A DNA stretch of 64,000 bases from Staphylococcus caeli (GCF_900097965.1 NZ_FMPG01000001.1:124001-188000); one strand, 5' to 3'. Positions 1 through 9,203 are shown, numbered from the stretch's first letter. The notes: generated by a model not told the origin, from the sequence alone. Made by a program: numbers and translations.

Positions 1-549
1 ATTTTTTCCATCATGTTGAATATTAACTGATAATCGATTTGAACGTGTATTTGTTGATATTAAATCAACTTGAGATGAAAATTGATTTACTTTTGAAATA
101 CGACCAACTAATCCTTCAGATGTCATTACAGCCATGTTATTCTTAATACCATCTTTTGAGCCTTGGTTAATTACTAAAGTATTCATCCATTGATCTGGAT
201 TTCTAGCTAACACAGTACTAGAAATTGGTTCAAATTTAGAAATATCTTTGATATCTAATTCCTTTTTATATTTTTTATTTTCAGCTTCAAGTCTTTCATT
301 TTCAGCTTCTAATTGTTTAACTTTTGATGACTCCTTAGAATCTTCATTTGAAAAAAGATTATTTACTGACCCTGATACAAATTGGACAGGATAACTTATC
401 GCTTTCTGACCGAATGCAACTGAATCTCCAACGTATTGTTCCACAGGTGACTGTGATTGCGGACGCAGAGATACACCAATTAAGGCAATAAACACAATGA
501 TTGCACATAAAATAACAATCAATTTGTTGTTTTTAAAAAACTTTGACAA
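1..549 (-). CDS. mreC: Rod shape-determining protein MreC (5' part; runs off the left edge)
   Basis: The first 183 codons are visible on the minus strand. Translation from the TTG at 549-547 gives a short basic N-terminus, one membrane segment (about residues 9-27, LIVILCAIIVFIALIGVSL), a Glu/Lys-rich coiled coil (about 75-97, KQLEAENERLEAENKKY) and then the start of the beta domain. This is the MreC layout: a bitopic protein on the outer face of the membrane that organises cell-wall synthesis with MreD. The TTG is chosen because it is preceded by a GAGGTG ribosome binding site and directly followed by the expected SKFFKNN start. MreD would be expected beyond the left edge. The C-terminus is not in the window. 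Confidence 0.93.
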   Translation of the reverse strand, partial: MSKFFKNNKLIVILCAIIVFIALIGVSLRPQSQSPVEQYVGDSVAFGQKAISYPVQFVSGSVNNLFSNEDSKESSKVKQLEAENERLEAENKKYKKELDIKDISKFEPISSTVLARNPDQWMNTLVINQGSKDGIKNNMAVMTSEGLVGRISKVNQFSSQVDLISTNTRSNRLSVNIQHDGKN

Positions 550-599
550 CCTAAACACCTCTATTACCCGACTATTTTATGTTCTTTATATTATTCTAT

Positions 600-628
600 A
601 TTACAAGTAGTTCGAAATAAAGTATCAA
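600..628 (-). promoter_or_regulatory. Probable sigma-A promoter of mreC
   Basis: On the minus strand a -35 box TTGATA (628-623) is followed after 17 bases by TGTAAT (605-600). The predicted start lies about 45 bases upstream of the mreC TTG codon. Seen by eye only; no transcription data. Confidence 0.55.
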
Positions 629-879
629 CCTCAAACCACTTAAATAAAATATTCAATCATTGTTCCAAAACGTAAATTAATTTAAATAAAAGAGCACGAT
701 ATATCGTATTATATCAATTTTTATCTAGAATAGTGTATTAATTTGGTTTATTTTCACCTAATCTTTATAAAGGTGAATTTGAGATTTTGTTAATTTGAGA
801 AAAGAAGATTAATTCGCCTTTCACAGAAATAAATGAAAATTTTAGGCTAATACATTTGTTTTGAAGTTAAATTAATAAA
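629..879. other. AT-rich intergenic stretch with one small hairpin
   Basis: No credible gene on either strand between the mreC promoter and the terminator at 880. The only structure I see is a short inverted repeat, TTCACCT (753-759) against AGGTGAA (771-777), without a convincing U-run. Its role is unknown. Confidence 0.4.
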
Positions 880-915
880 ACAAAAAGCCCAGACAACATA
901 CTTGTCTTGGACTTA
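880..915 (-). terminator. Rho-independent terminator
   Basis: Minus-strand hairpin with arms AAGTCCAAGACAA and TTGTCTGGGCTTT, followed by a T-rich tail (TTTTTGTTTT). It sits 25 bases after the small acidic gene at 940-1104 and would end the transcript coming from the right. Confidence 0.8.
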
Positions 916-939
916 AAAATTTTACATTTGTTAAATATT

Positions 940-1104
940 CTATTTTTCTTCTTTTTCAGATGACTCAGCATTTGCTGATTTATCCGCTTCTTTTTCGTCT
1001 TCTTTATATAATGTTTCTTCTTTACGCCAACGTGCAAATAGATTTTGTGCTTTCGCTTGTTCATCTACTTTCTTATCATTAGACTGTTCACTCAAATTAG
1101 ACAC
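940..1104 (-). CDS. Small acidic, highly charged hypothetical protein (54 aa)
   Basis: An open frame too short for most gene callers runs from GTG (1104-1102), or in frame from TTG (1095-1093), to TAG at 940. The product reads VSNLSEQSNDKKVDEQ at the start, has one aromatic patch (LFARWRKEETLY) and ends in a run of Glu, Lys and Ser (SSEKEEK). There is no membrane segment, and I do not recognise a family. The codon pattern looks genuine (clean stop, terminator 25 bases downstream), and it follows the DUF4930 gene in the same direction. The ribosome binding site (AAAGG) is too close to the GTG and rather far from the TTG, so the start is uncertain. A 65-residue frame overlapping it (867-1064) is basic and runs through the terminator, so I treat that as a shadow. 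Confidence 0.55.
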   Translation of the reverse strand: MSNLSEQSNDKKVDEQAKAQNLFARWRKEETLYKEDEKEADKSANAESSEKEEK

Positions 1105-1166
1105 CAACCTTTAACGTTTTTCCTACTTTTTAAGGCTAACGTATTTCGATAAATTTTTCAAACCTC

Positions 1167-1625
1167 TTACTCATAACTGGAAGGTGGTTGAAGTTTAATA
1201 TGTTCACCTAATTGATTAAGATCTTGTTCCATTTCAATCTCAGTTTTATAAACACGTATTGAATCTGAACCAAATTTATAAATAATGAACTCGTCACCAC
1301 GCTGCCCCGCTAGGTAATTATCACTATATCCCATTCGACCAATGCCTGATACTGACATAAATTCCTTTTTGTCTATCCAGTCAAAAACATTTTTAGTTTG
1401 GCTCAAAGGTACATTATTCAAAATATCATTATCTTCTACTGAATAACGTTGACCACCGGTTAATTGTTTACTAGAATGTGAATGCTCTACGGAAGGTTCA
1501 TTATTGTGTACAGGATTCCACTCTTGATCCTTTAAAAAAGGGGCATATTTCAATGCAAAAAATACAATAATTACTATTGCGATAATAGCGATAATATTTT
1601 TTATAATACTAAAAATAAAGCGCAT
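1167..1625 (-). CDS. DUF4930-type membrane-anchored protein (152 aa)
   Basis: Translation from ATG 1625 gives an N-terminal membrane anchor (about residues 3-28, very rich in Ile, Val and Phe), then a hydrophilic outer domain of about 120 residues containing NVFDWIDKKEF, SVSGIGRMGYSDNY and GDEFIIYKFGSDSIRVYKTE. I associate this with the staphylococcal DUF4930 family; function unknown. An upstream in-frame start at 1667 is possible, but ATG 1625 has a textbook site, AGGAGGTTGGTTC directly before it. The gene lies next to mreC and radC and has a hairpin in its leader (1679-1721), which may matter for its regulation. It could be a cell-envelope protein, but that is inference from the anchor and neighbours only. 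Confidence 0.8.
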   Translation of the reverse strand: MRFIFSIIKNIIAIIAIVIIVFFALKYAPFLKDQEWNPVHNNEPSVEHSHSSKQLTGGQRYSVEDNDILNNVPLSQTKNVFDWIDKKEFMSVSGIGRMGYSDNYLAGQRGDEFIIYKFGSDSIRVYKTEIEMEQDLNQLGEHIKLQPPSSYE

Positions 1626-1678
1626 GAACCAACCTCCTATTAATTCTTCTAAATTATATAATTCCATGGATTGAAAAA

Positions 1679-1721
1679 CATCAGTCTATAGAAGTATCTA
1701 AAACTTAACCATAGACTGATG
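1679..1721 (-). promoter_or_regulatory. Leader hairpin (possible attenuator) upstream of the DUF4930 gene
   Basis: A perfect 11-bp inverted repeat, CATCAGTCTAT (1679-1689) and ATAGACTGATG (1711-1721), lies between two divergent genes. Read on the minus strand, the second arm is followed at once by TTTTTC, so it resembles an intrinsic terminator placed about 50 bases before the DUF4930 start. It could instead be an operator for the divergent pair. Confidence 0.45.
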
Positions 1722-1770
1722 CGTTTGCTTGATATACATAGTACAATATGGATAAAGGGAGTGACTTAGA

Positions 1771-1950
1771 ATGAGTATTATATCCATAATCTTGCTTGCC
1801 CTCTTAGTTATTTTATTATTTAGAGTAGGCTTATCAATTTTAAGATTTTTAATATATGTAGGTATAATCATATTATGTATTTATCTTGGTTATCAAGGTA
1901 TCCTTTGGATAATGGAGAATTACAATAATTATTTTAATTTCATACATTAA
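1771..1950 (+). CDS. Small hydrophobic membrane protein (59 aa)
   Basis: ATG 1771 is preceded by AAAGGGAGTGACTTAG, a good ribosome binding site, and the frame ends at TAA 1948-1950, seven bases before a terminator. The product is almost entirely hydrophobic, with two predicted membrane segments (about 2-22 and 25-45) split by an Arg-containing turn, and a short polar tail ending NNYFNFIH. It is a single-gene plus-strand unit among minus-strand genes. I do not recognise a function. Small two-span proteins of this type can be toxins, regulators of larger membrane proteins or unknown envelope components; nothing here decides between them. It lies below the length cutoff of many annotation pipelines. 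Confidence 0.7.
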   Translation: MSIISIILLALLVILLFRVGLSILRFLIYVGIIILCIYLGYQGILWIMENYNNYFNFIH

Positions 1951-1956
1951 TTTACA

Positions 1957-1990
1957 ACGCTTAATAACAATAGGTTATTAGGCGTTTTTA
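1957..1990 (+). terminator. Rho-independent terminator of the 59-aa gene
   Basis: Hairpin arms CGCTTAATAAC and GTTATTAGGCG with a four-base loop, followed by TTTTTATTT on the plus strand. Confidence 0.85.
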
Positions 1991-2062
1991 TTTATCTTTT
2001 TTATCCGAGAGTCTGTCAGGATAACAAAAATAAGTATATTTAATTTATCTACTAAATAAACG

Positions 2063-2344
2063 TTATTTTTTAGCACTGCCTGATAGTACTTGATATACAT
2101 AATAACAAGCACTAAGTAATAACCCCCATATTATAGCGACCATAAATGCACTTAATATATATGCCCAAACACCGCTCTTCGATTGATCAAATATAAGCAT
2201 TATAATTGTTGTTATTACTACACCTATTATTGAGAGCAGAATTGTAAACGTAACTTGCTTCATACTAATCTCTTGTTTCTTTTTTATCAGTTGCATTAAA
2301 TAAACTACTGGAATTAATAAACCAATTAATAATATAGTTCCCAA
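2063..2344 (-). CDS. Small integral membrane protein (93 aa), hypothetical
   Basis: The frame begins at TTG 2344, preceded by AAGGAGG with nine bases of spacing. Three membrane segments are visible: about 3-20, 30-53 and 60-85, separated by a basic loop (KKKQE) and a short polar loop (FDQSKSG). The C-terminus is polar (SGSAKK). There is no recognised domain. It follows radC on the same strand after a gap of about 75 bases and may be cotranscribed with comC and radC. Its function is unknown; small staphylococcal membrane proteins at this locus are usually annotated as hypothetical. Confidence 0.7.
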   Translation of the reverse strand: MGTILLIGLLIPVVYLMQLIKKKQEISMKQVTFTILLSIIGVVITTIIMLIFDQSKSGVWAYILSAFMVAIIWGLLLSACYYVYQVLSGSAKK

Positions 2345-2419
2345 AGTGAAAATCCTCCTTATCTGACAACATGATTATACATGATTGTCTAAATATCAGG
2401 AAGAAAAAACAAGAATTAT

Positions 2420-3118
2420 TTATATATGTATCGGTGGGGAGTTATCAAAATAACCTTCTTCCACCATACTCAAATATGTATGATCTCCGATAATAATATG
2501 ATCTAATACTTCTATTCCTAACACATTTCCACAAATTCTCAAACGGTCAGTTGTTTTGATATCTTCTTCAGAGGGTGTGGTATCGCCTGATGGATGGTTA
2601 TGAAGTACAATAATAGCATTACTAGCACACTTCACTGCTTCGCTAAAAACTTCACGAGGATGAACAATTGAGCTATTAAGCGTACCAACGAATATCGTTT
2701 TTTGTTTGATAATTATATTTTTGGAATTCAGGAATAGTGCTATAAATTTTTCTTGGGTTAAGTGTTCCATTTTCCCCATCATAAAATCAGCAACATCTTT
2801 AGGACTTGTTACCTGAATCTTATCGTCAATACTACCCGAATGCATACGCTCACCTAATTCAAATGCTGCTTTTAAAATTAAAGATTTGTATATTCCTACT
2901 CCTTTTACTTTATTCAAGTCATTTAGCGATAAGTGTTTTAATTCTTTCAAATTGGTCACTGATTTTAATAATTCATTCGCAATATCTAAACTAGAATAAC
3001 CCTTACTACCAGTATTTATAAGGATAGCTAATAATTCAGCATGAGAAAGATGTGAAGCGCCGTGACTTAATAATCGCTCTCTTGGCTTTTGATTATGCGC
3101 TAAATCATTTAATTTCAA
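2420..3118 (-). CDS. radC: RadC family JAB/MPN-domain protein
   Basis: The 232-residue product has the RadC architecture: an N-terminal helix-hairpin-helix-like region (about 15-85, with [14 protein letters not shown]) and a C-terminal JAB/MPN metalloprotease-like domain (about 105-225) containing the signature HNHPSGD. The family was once called a DNA repair protein, but its biochemical role is still unclear. Translation starts at TTG 3118, which overlaps the comC stop in a TTTGA arrangement, so the two are translationally coupled. The GGGGG in the comC 3' end acts as ribosome binding site. The C-terminus (DNSPPIHI) is slightly longer than in relatives I remember. Confidence 0.93.
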   Translation of the reverse strand: MKLNDLAHNQKPRERLLSHGASHLSHAELLAILINTGSKGYSSLDIANELLKSVTNLKELKHLSLNDLNKVKGVGIYKSLILKAAFELGERMHSGSIDDKIQVTSPKDVADFMMGKMEHLTQEKFIALFLNSKNIIIKQKTIFVGTLNSSIVHPREVFSEAVKCASNAIIVLHNHPSGDTTPSEEDIKTTDRLRICGNVLGIEVLDHIIIGDHTYLSMVEEGYFDNSPPIHI

Positions 3119-3819
3119 ATAAAATAACCCCCAGTATATTGATAAATAAAAAACGCAATATTATATGCGATAAAAATAAAAGGTATAAATGGCAATTTAT
3201 ATTTTAAATTTCGAGTAACGAACAGCGTGAATAAGGCAAAAACTCCACCAAGGAGAAAAGTTAATAAAAATGTTAATTTGAACAGATTAAACGGTAGGAT
3301 TAAAGAAAGTAGAGATAGCAGTAAAATATCACCATAACCAATTGACTTTCGATTAATTAAAAATAATGTATGTAGGATGATTGTTACTATTATAAATGGA
3401 AATATGTTTAAATGTGTAATATAAATACTCGTGAATAAAAGTACAGCAAGCATATGAAGTGGAATAGTATACGTTGTAATATCAAATAACGCAAAAACAA
3501 GGAGAAATAGGTAAATCAATAAAAAAGTAGGATTTTCAAAATGGTTAAATGGTGGTATAAAATAAAAATAGAACGCTGGTAATATTGCTAAGATTTCACC
3601 TAGCACATAACAATAACTAAGCTTTTTCTTACAACATCGTGAAGTACCTTTTAACATAATAAAACTAAAAATCGGTATCATGTCATATAACTTAATATTT
3701 TGATGACAGTGATCACATGTTGAACGTAAGGTAAAATAATTAAAGTTAATTTTATTCACAAAACTAAATTGATATAAAAAACTGAATAAGACCGGACAAA
3801 ATAATAGTTGTTGAATCAA
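3115..3819 (-). CDS. comC: Type IV prepilin peptidase (competence), ComC
   Basis: A polytopic membrane protein of 234 residues with the features of the prepilin peptidase family. These are an N-terminal cytoplasmic cysteine domain (CDHC at about 34-37, then SRCCKKK) and the two catalytic Asp motifs, FDITTYTIP and GYGD, in the membrane part, followed by further membrane segments. It should cleave and N-methylate ComG pseudopilins for DNA uptake. The longest open frame starts at 3879, but TTG 3819 follows AGGAGGTGCAACG with ideal spacing, so I use it. The second cysteine pair is irregular (one canonical Cys appears replaced by Ser). The stop overlaps radC. Confidence 0.9.
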   Translation of the reverse strand: MIQQLLFCPVLFSFLYQFSFVNKINFNYFTLRSTCDHCHQNIKLYDMIPIFSFIMLKGTSRCCKKKLSYCYVLGEILAILPAFYFYFIPPFNHFENPTFLLIYLFLLVFALFDITTYTIPLHMLAVLLFTSIYITHLNIFPFIIVTIILHTLFLINRKSIGYGDILLLSLLSLILPFNLFKLTFLLTFLLGGVFALFTLFVTRNLKYKLPFIPFIFIAYNIAFFIYQYTGGYFI

Positions 3820-3879
3820 CGTTGCACCTCCTACGCACATTATATCACGCAGGTGTTTAGAGTTTAATAAAATTATCAC

Positions 3880-4246
3880 TTATTACTTTTCAGTGAATAT
3901 TTGACCCACTTAATAAATATCACTAGCTGTAAGTGGTTTAGTTTTTTAAGATTCAATTGCACTTTGTGAATTCATTTCATATACATACGGTATTGTGCTA
4001 TATACCTTTTACCAGTGGAGATACAGTAAGTCAAAGATTCCAATCATATTGCCAAGAAAAATTTAAAACTGATAATGTCACGCTAAAACACAAATAAATA
4101 TAATTAGTACAATCGTCTTTGAAATTCTATGGTCTTTACTTGATAACAGTTAACGTCTTCTAAATAACAAAAAACTTATTAAAAAAGCTAAAAAAGCCAT
4201 TAAATATTTCGACTCCACTCCACTATTTTTATAATAATAAAACAAA
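3880..4246. other. Intergenic stretch of about 370 bp, possible decayed frame
   Basis: No gene with a ribosome binding site is visible. On the plus strand an open frame of 52 codons, counting the stop, runs from 3942 to 4097 (reads FTSGDTVSQRF near its middle) but has no ATG and no good ribosome binding site. It could be the tail of a decayed gene or chance. Confidence 0.25.
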
Positions 4247-4281
4247 ATGCAGGCTAAGCATTTTATAGCTTCAGCCCGCAT
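4247..4281 (-). terminator. Rho-independent terminator of the squalene-synthase-like gene
   Basis: Minus-strand hairpin with arms ATGCGGGCTGAAGC and GCTTAGCCTGCAT, followed by TTTTGTTTTATT. It lies about 30 bases past the stop at 4310. Confidence 0.8.
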
Positions 4282-4309
4282 GATATTCGAAATAACAAAT
4301 TAATTAACT

Positions 4310-5137
4310 TTAATCTTGTTGAATTTCTTCAACAGTTTCTTCAACTTCAGCACGTGATATTTTCTCTCGTCCATTTTTCATAGCTTTAAGTGATTTATGT
4401 GCAAGTGCTAAAGGTAAACGACAGAATAATAAAATTGTTTTCTTATTAATGTCTTTCATATATGCGTCTGCTTTCGCTAAATTATCCTCTGCATACACAA
4501 ACAAGTCATCACGTGACCAACCATCTGGTACAAAGCTAACACCGCGTTCTTCTAAATCTTCCTGTTCATTACGTAAAATATTTACTGCTTGCAAGCCTCT
4601 TCCATATCCAATTGCTAATTCTCTATCTGTTTTCACATTAGCGCAGAAATCCCATAGTTGTGATAGCATCACACCTACAAGTCCGGCAACATAATATGTA
4701 TAATCATCAAGATCTTCTTTAGTTTGAACATCCCAATTTGCTTTGGCCCATTTAGCCATTCCATATGCCATTTCACTTGAAGCATCCATTACAATTTTTC
4801 TTGTTTTTTCAGGACAAGCTTCAATCCATTCATTTAGACGAATCGTTACTTCTGGAAGTTGGTCTTTAAGAGGTGAAAGTATCTGCATATATTTTTCATT
4901 ATCAAATGGTGCTTTAAACAATTCACTGATTTCCATGAGCATCTGATGTTTGCTATCATTATTTATTTCCTCATGATCTTCAATTTCATCTATCGCTCGT
5001 AATATAAGGTAAGCTGAAGCTACTGAATGCTTCAAGTCTTTTTCCAAAAAAGTGATTGGAATATAAAATGTTCGACTGGTTTCTTTCAAAACACGCATCG
5101 CATCTTTTGGGAATTTTTTCTCTGTCATGATATTCAT
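4310..5137 (-). CDS. Squalene/phytoene-synthase family protein
   Basis: The 275-residue product is built like head-to-head prenyl synthases. It has SRTFYIP near the N-terminus (21-27), a first aspartate motif DEIED (50-54), the signature YYVAGLVG (148-155) and the second signature region GLQAVNILRNEQED (181-194). In active synthases this last motif is NxxRDxxxD, but here the first Asp is Asn (N190) while D194 is kept. It stands alone, not beside carotenoid genes, so it is not the crtM of the staphyloxanthin operon. It may be a prenyl-diphosphate-binding enzyme with altered activity, as reported for Bacillus YisP, a farnesyl diphosphate phosphatase; this is inference. The start is ATG 5137 or the fourth codon, ATG 5128; spacing from GGGGAGG is short for one and long for the other. 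Confidence 0.85.
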   Translation of the reverse strand: MNIMTEKKFPKDAMRVLKETSRTFYIPITFLEKDLKHSVASAYLILRAIDEIEDHEEINNDSKHQMLMEISELFKAPFDNEKYMQILSPLKDQLPEVTIRLNEWIEACPEKTRKIVMDASSEMAYGMAKWAKANWDVQTKEDLDDYTYYVAGLVGVMLSQLWDFCANVKTDRELAIGYGRGLQAVNILRNEQEDLEERGVSFVPDGWSRDDLFVYAEDNLAKADAYMKDINKKTILLFCRLPLALAHKSLKAMKNGREKISRAEVEETVEEIQQD

Positions 5138-5251
5138 ATACCTCCCCTTTTTCTAAATATTATCATATAATTCTAAAATTAAATAGCAAATGACTATCCT
5201 TGTGCTTCATTCACTTTTAAAAATTCATTTTCTATTTAATACAATTTTATA

Positions 5252-5291
5252 GAATAGGCGAATGACTCAAATTTGAATCACTCGCCTATTT
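5252..5291 (-). terminator. Terminator of folC
   Basis: Long near-perfect inverted repeat (AATAGGCGA ... TCGCCTATT) just after the folC stop. The T-rich tail is modest on the minus strand, and the structure could also work bidirectionally. Confidence 0.7.
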
Positions 5292-5295
5292 TAAA

Positions 5296-6561
5296 TTAAT
5301 TAAAATTAACTTTCGATTTAACTTCACTAATAAAGTATAAACTACCAGTAATAACTAAACCTTTACCAGTATATGTCTCAATAAATGACACATAATCATC
5401 AACAAGTGCTTTAGCGTCATATTTTACTTCATCTGAAATTTCTTCCTTCGATAAAGCTTTAGGAAAATCAAAATCAGTTATATAGAAAGTTGAGGCTAGC
5501 GTTTTAAGTTGATCAACCATAGCATTGATTGGTTTCCCTTTGATAGCAGAGAACAATACGTCCATTTCTTCAATATGATAGTAACGTTTCATTGTGTCAA
5601 TTAAGGCTTCAATACTTTCAACATTATGTGCGCCGTCGATTATCATCAATGGAGATTCTTTAACTTGCTCAATTCTACCGGTCCAACTTACTGATTCAAT
5701 ACCATCAATCATTTTATTAAAGTCTAAATCAATAATGCCCGACTCATTCAACTCAATTAGCGCTGTAATTGCTAAAGCCGCATTTTCTTTTTGATGTTCA
5801 CCAGCCATATTTAACAATAATGTTTCTAGCTCATAATCTTTATAGCGGTAGGTAAACTCATCATCTTCAGATATTACACTAATATCACGATCTAACTCTA
5901 TACCTTCAGCTTGTTGTTGTTCAACAAAATCACGAATTATTTTGAGTGCTTCGTCATTTTTCACTGCATAAATTATAGGTGTATTTGGCTTAACTATCGC
6001 ACCTTTATCTTTTGCAATGTCAACGTAAGTATCACCCAAGATATCTGTATGATCTAATCCAATACTCGTTAAAATCGACAAAATAGGTTTAAATACATTT
6101 GTTGAGTCATTTTTAATACCTAAGCCAGCTTCAATTACAACAAAATCAACTGGATGTATCTCTCCAAAGTATAAAAACATCATAGTCGTAATAATTTCAA
6201 ATTCTGTAGCAGTGCCAAGCTCTGTTTCTGCTTCCATTGCTTCGCTTACCGGTCTAACTCTTTGTACTAATTCAACGATTTCATCATCACTTATTGGAAT
6301 ACCATTTAGACTAATGCGTTCATTAAAGGTTTCAATAAATGGTGAAGTGAAAGTACCCACTTCATATCCGTTATCAACAAGTGCTGATCTTAAATATGAA
6401 ACAGTAGATCCTTTACCATTTGTGCCACCTACATGAATACCATTTATATTAAATTGAGGATTGTTTAAACGCGTTAACATCCATTCCATACGTTTAACAC
6501 CTGGTTTAATGCCGAATTTAGTTCGTTCATGTATCCAATATAAGCTATCTAGGTAATTCAT
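5296..6561 (-). CDS. folC: Folylpolyglutamate synthase / dihydrofolate synthase
   Basis: The 421-residue protein carries the Mur-ligase-like fold of FolC: MLTRLNNPQ, then the P-loop GGTNGKGST (about 46-54), VVIEAGLG, the TSIGLDHTDILG segment, and later IDGAHN (about 310-315), which begins the C-terminal domain. It adds glutamate to dihydropteroate and folates in the cytoplasm. The length is normal for the family. It lies 11 bases downstream of valS on the same strand, so it is probably cotranscribed with valS and subject to the same T-box. The start ATG 6561 is conserved in context (MNYLDSLYWIHERTKFGI). Confidence 0.96.
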   Translation of the reverse strand: MNYLDSLYWIHERTKFGIKPGVKRMEWMLTRLNNPQFNINGIHVGGTNGKGSTVSYLRSALVDNGYEVGTFTSPFIETFNERISLNGIPISDDEIVELVQRVRPVSEAMEAETELGTATEFEIITTMMFLYFGEIHPVDFVVIEAGLGIKNDSTNVFKPILSILTSIGLDHTDILGDTYVDIAKDKGAIVKPNTPIIYAVKNDEALKIIRDFVEQQQAEGIELDRDISVISEDDEFTYRYKDYELETLLLNMAGEHQKENAALAITALIELNESGIIDLDFNKMIDGIESVSWTGRIEQVKESPLMIIDGAHNVESIEALIDTMKRYYHIEEMDVLFSAIKGKPINAMVDQLKTLASTFYITDFDFPKALSKEEISDEVKYDAKALVDDYVSFIETYTGKGLVITGSLYFISEVKSKVNFN

Positions 6562-6572
6562 CTTTAGGACTC

Positions 6573-9203
6573 CTATGCTTTTAATTGATTAATTCTTAGT
6601 TTAACACCATCATATTTTTCTTGATAGTTTTGCTGTTTTTCACGTTCTTCATTTATGACTTTTTCCGGTGCTTTACTTACAAAATTTTCATTAGCTAATT
6701 TTTTATTAACTCTGTCTAATTCTTTTTCCCATTTTGACAATTCTTTTTCTAAACGTTCAATTTCTTTATCCATATCTATTAAACCTTCCAATGGTAATAC
6801 CACTTCGCCTGCTGTAGTTACAGAAGTCATTGCTTTTTCAGGAATTTCAATAGTCGTATCAATAGTTAACTCACTTGGATGACAGAACCTATCGATATAA
6901 TTAGAATTATTTAATAAAGTTTCTTTAATCTTATCATCTTTTGCCTGTATGAAAATTGGAATTGCTTTTGAAAGTGGTGTGTTAACTTCTAAACGAGATT
7001 GTCTCACTGACTTAATTATTTCAACAAGTTGCTGCATCGTTTCTGTACTTTCATCAAATGTAAGTGCGTCATTCACTTTCGGCCACGCCGCATTTACGAT
7101 AGTTTCACCTTCGTGTGGTAAATTCTGCCATATTTGTTCTGTTACAAACGGCATAAACGGATGCAACATTCTCATAGTGTTATCAAGCACATAAGTTAAT
7201 ACAGAACGAGTCACTTGTTTTTGCGCTTCATCTTCACCATTCATTGGTATTTTACTCATCTCGATATACCAATCACAGAATTCATCCCAGATGAAATTAT
7301 ATAAAGTTCTACCCACCTCGCCAAATTCATATTTATCACTTAACTCTGTAACATTTGCAATTGTCTCATTTAAACGAGTCAAAATCCATTTGTCCGCTAA
7401 TGATAAATTACCAGTCAGATCTACTTGTTCAACAGTAAAGTCATCACCAATGTTCATAATGCTAAATCTTGCGGCATTCCAAATTTTATTAATAAAATTC
7501 CAAACAGATTCTACTTTTTCTGTTGAGTAACGTAAGTCATGTCCTGGCGACGAACCTGTTGCTAAGAAGTATCTTAAACTATCTGCACCGTATTCGTCGA
7601 TAACATCCATTGGATCAACACCGTTACCTAGTGATTTACTCATCTTACGCCCATCTTCAGCACGAACTAATCCATGTAATAATACATCATTAAATGGTCG
7701 TTTTCCAGTGAATTCTAAACCTTGGAATATCATACGTGCGACCCAGAAGAAGATAATATCATAACCAGTCACTAATGCGTTTGTCGGGAAGTAACGTTGG
7801 AAGTCTTTAGATTCTTCATCTGGCCAGCCTAATGTTGAAAATGGCCACAACGCACTTGAGAACCATGTATCTAGGACATCTTCATCTTGTACCCATTGGT
7901 CGATATCTTCAGGTGCTTGCTCACCCACATAGATTTCACCAGTTTCTTTATGATACCACGCTGGAATTTGATGTCCCCACCAAAGTTGTCTAGATATTGT
8001 CCAATCTCTGATTTCCTCCATCCAACGATTGAAAGTCTTTTCAAATCGTGCCGGTACAAAATCAATTCTATCATCTGTTTTTTGATTATTCAGCGCTTGT
8101 TCAGCAAGTGGTTTCATTTTTACAAACCATTGTGTAGATAAGTACGGCTCTACAACTGCACCTGAACGCTCAGAATGACCAACAGAATGTTCATGTTCCT
8201 CAATTTTAATCACAAGACCTTCTGCTTCTAAGTCATTTACCAATTGTTCACGACATTCAAAACGGTCCATACCTTGGTATTTATCTGCTTTATCGTTCAT
8301 TTTACCTGATTCATCCATTACAATAATACGCTCTAAATCATGGCGATTTCCAATTTCAAAATCATTCGGATCATGTGCAGGTGTCACTTTCATCGCACCA
8401 CTACCAAATTCAATATCTACATATTCATCTGCTAGAATAGGTAACTCTCTACCAACAATAGGTAGAATTACTGTTTTCCCAATTACATCTTTATATCGCT
8501 CATCATTAGGGTTTACGACAATTGCTGTATCCCCCAGCATTGTTTCAGGGCGAGTAGTGGCAATTTCAATATAACCATTTCCATCTGAATAAGGATATTT
8601 AAAATGATAGAATTTACCTTGAACATCTTCATGAATAACTTCAATATCAGATAATGCTGTACGTGCAATTGGGTCCCAATTAATAATATATTCTCCACGG
8701 TAAATAAGTCCTTTATTGTACATATCTACGAATACTTTTTTAACCGCTTTACTTAAACCTTCATCTAGTGTGAATCGTTCTCTACTATAATCAAGTCCTA
8801 AACCTAATTTTGCCCATTGTGCACGAATGAAAGTAGCATATTCTTCTTTCCAATCCCAAGCTTGTTCTAAGAATTTTTCTCTACCTAAATCATGACGTGA
8901 CAAACCTTGTTCATTTAGTTTAGCCTCAACTTTAGCTTGTGTCGCAATCCCAGCATGATCCATACCTGGTAAGTACAAAGTATCATAGCCTTGCATACGC
9001 TTCATACGTGTAAGAATATCTTGTAAAGTCGTATCCCATGCATGTCCTAAATGTAATTTACCAGTTACATTTGGTGGTGGAATAACGATTGTATATGTTT
9101 CTTTCGATTGGTCTTCTTTTGCTTTAAAATAACCATTGTTTACCCATTGCTCATACCGACCCGCTTCAACTTCATTTGGGCTGTATTTTGGTTTCATTTC
9201 CAT
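6573..9203 (-). CDS. valS: Valyl-tRNA synthetase
   Basis: The 876-residue class I synthetase is complete. The HIGH motif appears as HLGHAWD after PPPNVTGK (about 40-57), the editing domain follows (about 190-350, [12 protein letters not shown]), the KMSKS motif is in [11 protein letters not shown] (about 525), the anticodon-binding domain spans about 600-740, and the C-terminal coiled coil typical of ValRS is at about 810-876. It charges tRNA-Val and edits mischarged Thr. The start ATG 9203 follows AAGGAGG. A long T-box leader precedes it, and folC follows closely. Confidence 0.98.
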   Translation of the reverse strand: MEMKPKYSPNEVEAGRYEQWVNNGYFKAKEDQSKETYTIVIPPPNVTGKLHLGHAWDTTLQDILTRMKRMQGYDTLYLPGMDHAGIATQAKVEAKLNEQGLSRHDLGREKFLEQAWDWKEEYATFIRAQWAKLGLGLDYSRERFTLDEGLSKAVKKVFVDMYNKGLIYRGEYIINWDPIARTALSDIEVIHEDVQGKFYHFKYPYSDGNGYIEIATTRPETMLGDTAIVVNPNDERYKDVIGKTVILPIVGRELPILADEYVDIEFGSGAMKVTPAHDPNDFEIGNRHDLERIIVMDESGKMNDKADKYQGMDRFECREQLVNDLEAEGLVIKIEEHEHSVGHSERSGAVVEPYLSTQWFVKMKPLAEQALNNQKTDDRIDFVPARFEKTFNRWMEEIRDWTISRQLWWGHQIPAWYHKETGEIYVGEQAPEDIDQWVQDEDVLDTWFSSALWPFSTLGWPDEESKDFQRYFPTNALVTGYDIIFFWVARMIFQGLEFTGKRPFNDVLLHGLVRAEDGRKMSKSLGNGVDPMDVIDEYGADSLRYFLATGSSPGHDLRYSTEKVESVWNFINKIWNAARFSIMNIGDDFTVEQVDLTGNLSLADKWILTRLNETIANVTELSDKYEFGEVGRTLYNFIWDEFCDWYIEMSKIPMNGEDEAQKQVTRSVLTYVLDNTMRMLHPFMPFVTEQIWQNLPHEGETIVNAAWPKVNDALTFDESTETMQQLVEIIKSVRQSRLEVNTPLSKAIPIFIQAKDDKIKETLLNNSNYIDRFCHPSELTIDTTIEIPEKAMTSVTTAGEVVLPLEGLIDMDKEIERLEKELSKWEKELDRVNKKLANENFVSKAPEKVINEEREKQQNYQEKYDGVKLRINQLKA

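Noticed and set aside
867-1064. 65-aa minus-strand frame next to mreC
   Set aside because: It runs through a clear terminator and overlaps a better small frame in another phase; very basic Lys-rich composition reflects poly-A DNA.
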